From Granulicella sp. UBA5172 (GTDB lineage: Bacteria > Acidobacteriota > Terriglobia > Terriglobales > Acidobacteriaceae), in assembly GCA_002413385.1 (NCBI GenBank), contig DHWW01000261.1, positions 1,209 to 7,604 on the forward strand: a stretch of 6,396 nt of DNA, in the 5' to 3' direction. The translations under genes and the position numbers were made by a program. Under the pieces are notes generated by a model. It was given only the letters and a program-made list of their open reading frames with translations. It was not told where the DNA came from and ran no database searches. Below are positions 1 to 6,396 of the stretch, in pieces. Position 1 is the stretch's first letter, and each line of letters starts with the position of its first letter.

Positions 1-2034
<2,034 letters not shown>

Positions 2035-2045
2035 GTAGAATGATG

Positions 2046-2049
2046 CTCC
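2046..2049 (-). promoter_or_regulatory. Ribosome binding site of rpsA
   Basis: GGAG on the minus strand, 11 nt before ATG 2034. The spacing is a little long, but it is the only Shine-Dalgarno-like sequence nearby. It favours the start at 2034, which includes the N-terminal extension, over an internal Met at residue 124. Confidence 0.5.
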
Positions 2050-2223
2050 GGGTTCCAGTACTCACTTGCTCGCATCAATCAATTAGATCAATCAGACATT
2101 CGGACGGCAGCAAATCCTGCCCCCTGAGAGAGTTGGTCCTAAGCGATGATGTCAGCGGGAGTGAGGTAATGCATGGAAATTGAGAGCTTGCGACTGAATC
2201 CCGCGCGCATAGCTTCAATTCAA

Positions 2224-2252
2224 AGTGTAGCAGTGCAAGCAACAAAGTTCAA
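2224..2252 (-). promoter_or_regulatory. Candidate sigma-70-type promoter of rpsA
   Basis: On the minus strand TTGAAC (2252-2247) and TACACT (2229-2224) are separated by exactly 17 bp, each matching the consensus at 4 of 6 positions. The predicted transcript starts near 2216, giving a leader of about 180 nt before rpsA. This is a pattern-based prediction. Confidence 0.45.
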
Positions 2253-2361
2253 CGGACATGACCGATGTTCGGACTCTCAGGATGGTCTTTTGCTGTGGAC
2301 CTGGTTGATCCGCAGGTTTAGACGTGGAGGGATGGGGGTTGGGTGCGGCCGGGAGGGACTG

Positions 2362-2389
2362 TTGGTGGACCCGCGGTAGAGCCTATACT
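2362..2389 (+). promoter_or_regulatory. Candidate promoter of the HIT gene, probably leaderless
   Basis: TATACT at 2384-2389 (5 of 6 to consensus) ends six bases before ATG 2396. A weak -35, TTGGTG at 2362-2367, lies 16 bp upstream. The expected transcription start falls on or next to the A of the ATG. No Shine-Dalgarno sequence precedes the ATG. Confidence 0.5.
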
Positions 2390-2395
2390 GCTGCG

Positions 2396-2998
2396 ATGGA
2401 TCATCTGTGGACCCCCTGGCGCTATGCTTTCATCACCGGCGAGGACAAGGCACGGCCGAAGCTTGGAGTGCCGAAGGCTCTGGCGGCGTGGCCGGGTGAC
2501 CATCAATGCGTGTTTTGCAACATGATTGCGGCAGCGGACTATGCCATCGCGAATGGGATGGCACGCGAGGGGGCGGAGGCTTCGACCTACCTGCTGGAGC
2601 GGGGCCGGAGTTGCTATACGGTGCTGAACGCCTTTCCTTACAACAGCGGACACTTGATGGTGGTGCCGTATCGCCACGAGCAGTCGCTGGCTGGACTGCC
2701 GCTGGAGGAGGCGGATGAGCTGCTGCGGATGGCGCGGCGGGCGGAACGCGTGCTGCGGGCAGTGTATCTGCCGAATGGGCTGAACTTCGGGTTGAATCTG
2801 GGCAAAGCGGCGGGCGCTGGGGTAGAAGAACATCTGCATTTGCATGCAGTTCCACGGTGGCTGGGGGACAACAACTTCATGAGCGTGGTGGGGGAGACGC
2901 GGATTCTTCCGGAGATGCTGGATGAGAGTTGGCGGAGGCTGCGTGCGGCTCTGGCGGCGGATGCGATCGAGAGACCGACGGCGGCCAACCAGGACTGA
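2396..2998 (+). CDS. HIT-family protein, Ap4A phosphorylase/hydrolase-like
   Basis: The 200-residue protein belongs to the histidine triad superfamily of nucleotide hydrolases and transferases, which cleave dinucleoside polyphosphates such as Ap4A or nucleotide phosphoramidates through a His-linked nucleotidyl intermediate. The triad HLHLHAV is at 146-152 (His146, His148, His150), with the middle or last His expected to be the nucleophile. Upstream are a CVFC pair (Cys38, Cys41), probably zinc-binding, and a conserved-looking LNAFPYNSGH segment (77-86). The N-terminal LWTPWR plus CxxC resembles the bacterial group that includes the M. tuberculosis Ap4A phosphorylase Rv2613c; the exact substrate is inferred. 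I chose ATG 2396 because family homology begins at MDHLWTPWR and a -10 element sits just upstream. A GTG at 2324 would add 24 unconvincing residues. It is divergent from rpsA, with no clear terminator after it. Confidence 0.92.
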   Translation: MDHLWTPWRYAFITGEDKARPKLGVPKALAAWPGDHQCVFCNMIAAADYAIANGMAREGAEASTYLLERGRSCYTVLNAFPYNSGHLMVVPYRHEQSLAGLPLEEADELLRMARRAERVLRAVYLPNGLNFGLNLGKAAGAGVEEHLHLHAVPRWLGDNNFMSVVGETRILPEMLDESWRRLRAALAADAIERPTAANQD

Positions 2999-3045
2999 GG
3001 CTGGCGGAGAGCTGATTAAGAGAGCGCCACGATTCTGTGCGGTTA

Positions 3046-3074
3046 TTGCGCGCTTAACGAGCGGGGGGTACAAC
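3046..3074 (+). promoter_or_regulatory. Candidate promoter of the small unknown gene
   Basis: TTGCGC (3046-3051) and TACAAC (3069-3074) lie 17 bp apart, matching consensus at 3 and 4 of 6 positions. The predicted start of transcription is about 3081, which is the first base of an in-frame GTG, or about 69 nt before ATG 3150. The elements are weak. Confidence 0.3.
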
Positions 3075-3079
3075 CCGCT
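3060..3079. repeat. Inverted repeat over the -10 of the unknown gene's promoter
   Basis: AGCGGG (3060-3065) and CCCGCT (3074-3079) form a perfect 6-bp dyad around eight bases that contain most of the proposed -10 element. It could be an operator or just G/C-rich coincidence. Confidence 0.35.
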
Positions 3080-3136
3080 TGTGCAAGGTACCGTCGAAGT
3101 TAATGCCGACGAATTACGCACGCTAATGAGAGTTCC

Positions 3137-3142
3137 GGGAGG
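3137..3142 (+). promoter_or_regulatory. Ribosome binding site of the unknown gene
   Basis: GGGAGG lies 7 nt before ATG 3150 and 4 nt before ATG 3147. It is the best Shine-Dalgarno match in the window and the reason for choosing ATG 3150 over the upstream in-frame starts. Confidence 0.55.
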
Positions 3143-3149
3143 CGCCATG

Positions 3150-3503
3150 ATGAATACTCCGCTCACTCCTATCCATGCTGGAAAGAAAATGGCCGATGAA
3201 TCGTTTCCTCTGCGCGTGGTGAACACGCGGGAAGGAAAACATGGCGGAACTGCGTGGTCTACTCCATTTTCAGAGCGAAGCCTGCGCCAGCCACAGGATG
3301 GTGCAGGAGAGAGACGGACACGTCTGGCGATCATCAATTCGCACTTGTTGACCAACCTTCTGAATGAACCGGAAGATGCTGGACTGACAGGCGGCACACG
3401 GTCGCTTACGCGCCGCCTGCTGGGGTTGAATGTGATCACTGCATACGCTGTATCCAGTGAAAAGGAAGTCACTGAATCGATCGTGCAAGTCGATGTCGCC
3501 TGA
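3150..3503 (+). CDS. Hypothetical protein, 117 aa, family not recognised
   Basis: I do not recognise this protein. It starts MNTPLTPIHAGKK and ends ESIVQVDVA. It has no cysteine, is close to neutral in charge (Arg-rich in 43-58 and 84-89), and has no signal peptide or membrane helix. The only hydrophobic run is short (LLGLNVITAYAV, 90-101). Support for a real gene: a strong GGGAGG at 7 nt spacing, an uninterrupted frame, and a hairpin terminator 37 nt after its TGA. Codon use is less G/C-biased at third positions than in rpsA or purA, which may mean a young or transferred gene. Other starts in frame are ATG 3147, ATG 3126 and GTG 3081; the last would be leaderless under the promoter at 3046-3074 and give 140 aa. 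An antisense frame also runs through here but has worse protein character. Confidence 0.6.
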   Translation: MNTPLTPIHAGKKMADESFPLRVVNTREGKHGGTAWSTPFSERSLRQPQDGAGERRTRLAIINSHLLTNLLNEPEDAGLTGGTRSLTRRLLGLNVITAYAVSSEKEVTESIVQVDVA

Positions 3504-3540
3504 TCTGGCGGCGGTATTTGCGAATGCGATGACTTCCTAC

Positions 3541-3570
3541 GAAAGCCCGAGCCAAATGGTTCGGGCTTTC
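3541..3570. terminator. Bidirectional hairpin terminator
   Basis: GAAAGCCCGAGCC (3541-3553) pairs with GGTTCGGGCTTTC (3558-3570) in a 13-bp stem with one G-U pair and a 4-base AAAT loop. The outer A/T-rich part of the stem supplies a short U run in either direction, though neither U tract is long. It lies between the stop of the plus-strand unknown gene (3503) and the stop of the minus-strand DUF4440 gene (3593), where convergent genes would share a terminator. Confidence 0.8.
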
Positions 3571-3592
3571 TGTTGAGCCTCGCATGAGACGC

Positions 3593-4126
3593 TCACGATT
3601 TAGCTGGGTTGGCGGACCGGTGATGCAGGGGGGTGGTCGGAGTGACCTCAAAGTTGGTGATCTTCCATGAGCCGCTAGCCAGGCGCTGATAGACACGGGT
3701 ATAGCGGTAGGCGCCCTGCAGTGGCTCGCCGTCGGACGAGCCTTCGACCTGGGCGAGGGAGGTCACGATCGCTATGTTGCCAATCAACTTGATCTTGAGT
3801 TCGGAGATATCGAGCTTGGTGAGGACGAGCTCGCGGTTGCGCATGTGGTCGAGCTGCTGTGCCTTGGTGAGAACTTCGCCGGTGGCGGTGATGCCGAGAT
3901 AGTCGTCGGAGAGAAGCTTGTCCATGGCGGGAACGTCGGCGGCGAGTGCTGCTCTCTGCCACTCATCTTCGAGTTCGACGATCTGCTCGCGCTCCATGTG
4001 CTTACGGCGGTGATGCGGCGGATGCGGCAACTGCGCGAGGATGGGTGCCACCGGCGCAACGAAGAGCGCGGCGAACAGAAAAGTTGTAACGCACATTGGG
4101 AGTCGGCACAGCCGGAAGCGGAACAT
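3593..4126 (-). CDS. Secreted DUF4440 / NTF2-like (SnoaL-type) domain protein
   Basis: The 177-residue product begins with a likely signal peptide: a short basic N-terminus (MFRFRLCR), a hydrophobic core TFLFAALFVAPVAPIL, and a probable cleavage near LAQ (30-32). A His/Pro-rich linker (LPHPPHHRRKH) leads to a domain at about 48-165 with the DUF4440 pattern: LEDEWQRAALAADVPAMDKL, then DDYLGITATGEVLTK, and finally YRYTRVYQRLASGSWKITNF. This is the cone-shaped NTF2-like fold, used by many small enzymes and binding proteins. The family alone gives no substrate, so the function remains unknown. It is probably exported to the periplasm. I chose ATG 4126 because it gives the best signal peptide and lies just downstream of a promoter-like pair. 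Open frame continues upstream to TTG 4246 and includes ATG 4198, which would bury the signal peptide. No SD is evident. Confidence 0.85.
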   Translation of the reverse strand: MFRFRLCRLPMCVTTFLFAALFVAPVAPILAQLPHPPHHRRKHMEREQIVELEDEWQRAALAADVPAMDKLLSDDYLGITATGEVLTKAQQLDHMRNRELVLTKLDISELKIKLIGNIAIVTSLAQVEGSSDGEPLQGAYRYTRVYQRLASGSWKITNFEVTPTTPLHHRSANPAKS

Positions 4127-4137
4127 GGGTGTACCGG

Positions 4138-4167
4138 ATGTTAGACCGGAATTCGAAGCCACGTCAA
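4138..4167 (-). promoter_or_regulatory. Candidate promoter of the DUF4440 gene
   Basis: On the minus strand TTGACG (4167-4162, 5 of 6 to consensus) and TAACAT (4143-4138, 4 of 6) are 18 bp apart. Transcription would begin near 4131, leaving about 5 nt before ATG 4126, so the mRNA would be almost leaderless. This suggests the gene is transcribed separately from the ABM gene, whose stop lies 131 nt upstream. Confidence 0.4.
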
Positions 4168-4257
4168 AGCGTTTTGTGACGATCGTGTGAATTGACATCG
4201 ATTCCGCGCTCCCTGCGGTTTTTGATGCGATTCCATGGACAGGCAAAAGTGGAGCCG

Positions 4258-4545
4258 TCAGGCGATGGCGACGAGAGTCTCCATCGAGCGCTCGAGCATC
4301 TTCTGGTAGAGGCCGCCGACGGCGTATTTGGCAAAGTGGGGGGTGGCGCGGTGGTGCTCGGCAGCAGCCTCATCACAATACTGCTCATAGATGACGATCG
4401 TGTCGGGGTTGCCGTCGACGGAGTGGGGAATATAGCTGACGCAGCCTTCTTCCTGGCGCGAAAGGCGGGTGAGTTCGCGGAGGATTTGAACGATCTCGTC
4501 GCGATCGTCACTGCGGAAGGTCATGCGTACGGTGAAGCTGATCAT
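4258..4545 (-). CDS. ABM-domain putative monooxygenase (YgiN-like)
   Basis: A 95-residue protein of the antibiotic biosynthesis monooxygenase superfamily: small ferredoxin-like dimers, several of which oxidise quinols or polycyclic aromatics without a cofactor. Diagnostic segments are the first strand ISFTVRMTF (2-10), a helix DEIVQILRELTRLSRQEEGC (16-35) running into VSYIPH, the strand IVIYEQYCDEAAAEHH (50-65), and the family-typical HRATPHF (65-71). Length matches single-domain members. Substrate cannot be told; a quinol monooxygenase is only the usual automatic name. I chose ATG 4545 because the domain begins there and AAGGA lies just upstream. ATG 4617 would add 24 residues without family similarity. 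It starts 80 nt after the purA stop on the same strand with no convincing terminator between, so it may be co-transcribed with purA. Confidence 0.88.
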   Translation of the reverse strand: MISFTVRMTFRSDDRDEIVQILRELTRLSRQEEGCVSYIPHSVDGNPDTIVIYEQYCDEAAAEHHRATPHFAKYAVGGLYQKMLERSMETLVAIA

Positions 4546-4549
4546 AGTG

Positions 4550-4554
4550 TCCTT
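4550..4554 (-). promoter_or_regulatory. Ribosome binding site of the ABM gene
   Basis: AAGGA on the minus strand, 4 nt before ATG 4545. The spacing is slightly short but supports this start over ATG 4617. Confidence 0.5.
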
Positions 4555-4561
4555 GTGGCTG

Positions 4562-4576
4562 ACTGCTTTTAGCAGT
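4562..4576. repeat. Small perfect hairpin upstream of the ABM gene
   Basis: ACTGCT and AGCAGT form a 6-bp stem with a 3-base AAA loop on the minus strand, 7 nt before the AAGGA. It is too weak and lacks a U run for a terminator. It could be an operator or a chance palindrome. Confidence 0.35.
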
Positions 4577-4625
4577 GAGGGCTGGGGTCGAATCTCGTGT
4601 TTCGTTTCGATGAACATTTCGTCTT

Positions 4626-6041
4626 TTAGCCGAACATCTCGTCGAATCCGGACATGGTCATGGTCTGGACCCGGTCAGGGCCGGTGGAGATCATCCCGAT
4701 CTTGGCGCCGCTTTCACGCTGCACAAACTCAAGATACTCCTGTGCAAGCTTCGGCAGTTTGTCATATTCGGTGATGCCCTCGGTAGAGGACTTCCAGCCC
4801 TTGAGGGTGGTGTAGATGGGGTGGATGGACTTGAAGCCTCGCACGTCGGCGGGGATGATGTCGGTGATCTTGCCGTCGATTTCGTAGGCCGTGCAGACGG
4901 GAATTTCTTCGCACTCGTCGAGGACGTCCATCTTGGTGACGACGAGCCATTCGGTGGCATTAATCATGTTGGAGTAGCGCAGCAGCGGCAGGTCGAGCCA
5001 GCCGCAGCGGCGGGGACGGCCGGTGACGGCGCCGTATTCCTGGCCACGCGCGCGAAGGAGTTCTGCGGAGTAACCGTCGATCTGGGTGGGGAATGGACCT
5101 TCGCCGACGCGCGTGACGTACGCCTTGGTGACGCCGATGACGGTGCCGATGCGGGTGGGGCCGACGCCGGTGCCGGTGACCGCGCCGCCGGAGGTGGAGG
5201 ACGAGCTGGTGACGAAGGGATAGGTACCGTGGTCGATGTCGAGGAGCGCTCCCTGGGCGCCTTCGAACATGACGTTCTGGCCCGCGTTGAGCGCGTCGTT
5301 CAGCATGTAGGCGGTGTCGGTGACGAAGGGCGCGATCTGCTCGGCGGCGCGGACGTAGTCTTCGTACATCTGCTTGGGGTCGAGCGGTTCGGTGCCGAAG
5401 AGGGCGTGCGCGATGGTGTTCTTCTCGTGGCAGGCGTTGTTAATGTGGGTGCGCAGGAGCGAGGTGTTGAGCAGGTCGACGACGCGGAGGCCGTTGCGGT
5501 GGATCTTGTCTTCGTAGGCGGGACCGATTCCGCGGCGGGTGGTGCCGATGGTCTGGCGGCCGGGAGCGGTTTCGGCGGCGAGCTCGATCATGCGGTGGTA
5601 CGGCAGGATGACCTGCGCGCGGTTGGAGATGAAGAGATTGCCGTCGACGGAAACTCCGGCGTCGCGAAGCTTCTGGACTTCGCCGAGGAAGGCCATGGGG
5701 TCGAGCACGACACCGTTGCCGATGACGCCCTTGCAGCCGGGGCGGAGGACTCCGCAGGGGATGAGCTGGAGAACGAACTTCTTGCCGTGGATGATGACGG
5801 TGTGGCCGGCGTTGTGGCCGCCAGCGTAGCGGGCGACGATGTCGAACTTTTCGCTGAGGACGTCGACGATCTTGCCCTTGCCTTCATCGCCCCACTGGGC
5901 TCCTAGAATGACGGCGGAAGGGCGGCTCTGCGCGCGCGGCGAAGGTATGGATTCGGTCTGGCTCACGAGGAAGGTTGCTCCGGGGTGGTGCTCGGGGGAA
6001 GTGCGCGCAGCTGGCTTCCGAAACGGAATGCTCGCGCCCAT
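4626..6041 (-). CDS. purA: Adenylosuccinate synthetase
   Basis: PurA joins IMP and aspartate using GTP to make adenylosuccinate, the first committed step to AMP, in the cytoplasm. All family landmarks are present: the GTP-binding loop QWGDEGKGK (49-57) with catalytic Asp52, GGHNAGHT with catalytic His80, signature IGTTRRGIGPAYEDK (165-179), the IMP/aspartate-loop region VTRVGEGPFPT (309-319), TKMD (369-372) for guanine recognition, and STGPDR (452-457). The end MTMSGFDEMFG is intact. At 471 aa it exceeds the roughly 430 usual for the family because about 40 residues precede SAVILGAQWGDEG. Two starts compete: ATG 6041, with TATAAA just upstream and no SD (leaderless), or GTG 5966, with GGAG 11 nt upstream (446 aa). 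I report the longer form; the start is uncertain, the identity is not. It diverges from mutM. Confidence 0.97.
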   Translation of the reverse strand: MGASIPFRKPAARTSPEHHPGATFLVSQTESIPSPRAQSRPSAVILGAQWGDEGKGKIVDVLSEKFDIVARYAGGHNAGHTVIIHGKKFVLQLIPCGVLRPGCKGVIGNGVVLDPMAFLGEVQKLRDAGVSVDGNLFISNRAQVILPYHRMIELAAETAPGRQTIGTTRRGIGPAYEDKIHRNGLRVVDLLNTSLLRTHINNACHEKNTIAHALFGTEPLDPKQMYEDYVRAAEQIAPFVTDTAYMLNDALNAGQNVMFEGAQGALLDIDHGTYPFVTSSSSTSGGAVTGTGVGPTRIGTVIGVTKAYVTRVGEGPFPTQIDGYSAELLRARGQEYGAVTGRPRRCGWLDLPLLRYSNMINATEWLVVTKMDVLDECEEIPVCTAYEIDGKITDIIPADVRGFKSIHPIYTTLKGWKSSTEGITEYDKLPKLAQEYLEFVQRESGAKIGMISTGPDRVQTMTMSGFDEMFG

Positions 6042-6048
6042 GAGTCAT

Positions 6049-6054
6049 TTTATA
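6049..6054 (-). promoter_or_regulatory. -10 element of purA
   Basis: TATAAA on the minus strand (5 of 6 to consensus) ends 7 nt before ATG 6041, so transcription should begin at or next to the start codon. I see no good -35 at 16-18 bp; the spacing region is CAG-rich. Confidence 0.45.
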
Positions 6055-6135
6055 CCGGCTGCTGCTGTATTAGCGCGCGAGTAAATTCGATGGCGTCGCC
6101 GGGAACGATCTCGACCTCTCCGGCGCTGACCTGAG

Positions 6136-6141
6136 TATCCT
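6136..6141 (+). promoter_or_regulatory. -10 element of mutM
   Basis: TATCCT (4 of 6 to consensus) ends 7 nt before ATG 6149. A weak -35, TCGACC at 6111-6116, lies 19 bp upstream. There is no Shine-Dalgarno sequence before the ATG, so the message is probably leaderless. Confidence 0.4.
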
Positions 6142-6148
6142 AAAAACC

Positions 6149-6396
6149 ATGCCAGAGTTGCCTGAGGTCGAGACGGTTGCGAATGGGGTGGATGCGCGGG
6201 TGCGCGGACAGCGGATCGAGCGCGTGTGGACCAGCGGGAAGCCGCAGACGTTCAAGTCCAGCGAGGCGGAGATTGTGGAGACGCTGACGGGGGCGCTGAT
6301 TGAGCGCGTGCGGCGGGTGGGCAAGACGATCGTGATGGATGTTGCGCGGCGCGGTGAGGCTCCTGCGCAGTTTCTGGTGCACCTGGGGATGACGGG
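6149..6396 (+). CDS. mutM: Formamidopyrimidine-DNA glycosylase, N-terminal part
   Basis: Only the first 82 codons are in the window. Fpg/MutM is a base-excision repair enzyme that removes 8-oxoguanine and formamidopyrimidines and cuts the abasic site. The N-terminus MPELPEVETV is the family hallmark: after Met removal Pro2 is the Schiff-base nucleophile and Glu3 the general acid. RVGKTIVMD (56-64) carries the conserved lysine (Lys59) that contacts DNA, and FLVHLGMT (75-82) contains the void-filling Met81. MPELPEVET distinguishes it from Nei (endonuclease VIII), which normally starts MPEGPE. The C-terminal zinc finger lies outside the window. It is divergent from purA with 107 bp between the start codons. 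Confidence 0.96.
   Translation, partial: MPELPEVETVANGVDARVRGQRIERVWTSGKPQTFKSSEAEIVETLTGALIERVRRVGKTIVMDVARRGEAPAQFLVHLGMT

Larger units (their letters stand above)
2035..2395. other. Divergent intergenic region between rpsA and the HIT gene
   Basis: This 361-base stretch has no convincing gene. It holds the rpsA leader and candidate promoter (minus strand) and the HIT promoter (plus strand). Short open frames within it lack plausible protein sequence. Other visible structure is a small hairpin (2106-2110 pairing with 2117-2121) and two copies of ATCAATCA at 2074-2081 and 2087-2094. In the rpsA mRNA these copies read as UGAUUGAU, in an A/U-rich patch about 25-48 nt upstream of the GGAG ribosome binding site. 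Confidence 0.7.

Noticed and set aside
2332..2379. Short frame from ATG 2332 after GGAGGG, as a leader peptide
   Set aside because: The purine run abuts the ATG with no spacing, the peptide has only 15 residues with no regulatory pattern, and no promoter precedes it.
2324..2395. GTG 2324 as an earlier start of the HIT gene
   Set aside because: It adds 24 Gly/Trp/Arg-rich residues without family similarity and would bury the promoter-like TATACT inside the gene.
2318..3472. Minus-strand open frame of 384 codons opposite the HIT gene and the unknown gene
   Set aside because: It spans two plus-strand genes and the gap between them, is Arg/Pro/Ser-rich, and has no recognisable motif. The HIT gene on the other strand is certain.
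4192..4197. Perfect TTGACA on the plus strand
   Set aside because: No -10 follows at 15-19 bp, and no plus-strand gene lies downstream.
4127..4246. Upstream starts (TTG 4246, ATG 4198) for the DUF4440 protein
   Set aside because: They would place 24-40 residues before a good signal peptide and run through the promoter-like pair at 4138-4167.
4821..5906. Plus-strand open frame (361 codons) opposite purA
   Set aside because: Shadow of purA: Gly/Ala/Asp/Val-rich with no domain, while the minus strand encodes every PurA motif.
6090..6134. Plus-strand 14-codon frame upstream of mutM
   Set aside because: No SD, no conserved pattern, and it ends in the promoter region of mutM.

Overview
The window (about 60% G+C) reads as an ordinary core stretch of a bacterial chromosome. 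Ribosomal protein S1 has six S1 domains and a C-terminal TTLGDLLK tail. With PurA, a HIT-family hydrolase and Fpg/MutM, the sequence style suggests Acidobacteriota, probably Terriglobia/Acidobacteriaceae. That placement is from memory of protein style, not from a search. I found no tRNA, rRNA, CRISPR array, transposase, integrase or phage gene, and no convincing new defence or mobile system.

Layout. (1) 1-2034, minus: rpsA. Its last codon(s) and stop lie beyond position 1, and one extra base at 714/715 breaks the frame between S1 domains 4 and 5. (2) 2035-2395: a divergent intergenic region with a candidate rpsA promoter, an rpsA leader of about 180 nt, and a promoter for the next gene. (3) 2396-2998, plus: a HIT-family Ap4A phosphorylase/hydrolase-like protein. 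(4) 3150-3503, plus (or from GTG 3081): an unrecognised 117-residue protein. (5) 3541-3570: a hairpin shared as terminator by two convergent genes. (6) 3593-4126, minus: a secreted DUF4440/NTF2-like protein. (7) 4258-4545, minus: a small ABM-fold (YgiN-like) monooxygenase. (8) 4626-6041, minus: purA. (9) 6149-6396, plus: the first 82 codons of mutM/fpg, divergent from purA.

Functionally these are independent housekeeping genes: translation (S1), dinucleotide polyphosphate turnover (HIT), AMP synthesis (PurA) and oxidised-purine repair (Fpg). Small accessory proteins lie between them. purA and the ABM gene may share a transcript.

The most notable points are the rpsA frameshift and a repeated layout of start sites. 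Several genes (HIT, mutM, purA, less exactly DUF4440, and possibly the unknown gene from GTG 3081) have a -10-like hexamer ending 6-11 nt before the start codon and no Shine-Dalgarno sequence, as expected for leaderless or nearly leaderless mRNAs. rpsA, with a long leader, and the internal ABM gene have recognisable Shine-Dalgarno sequences.
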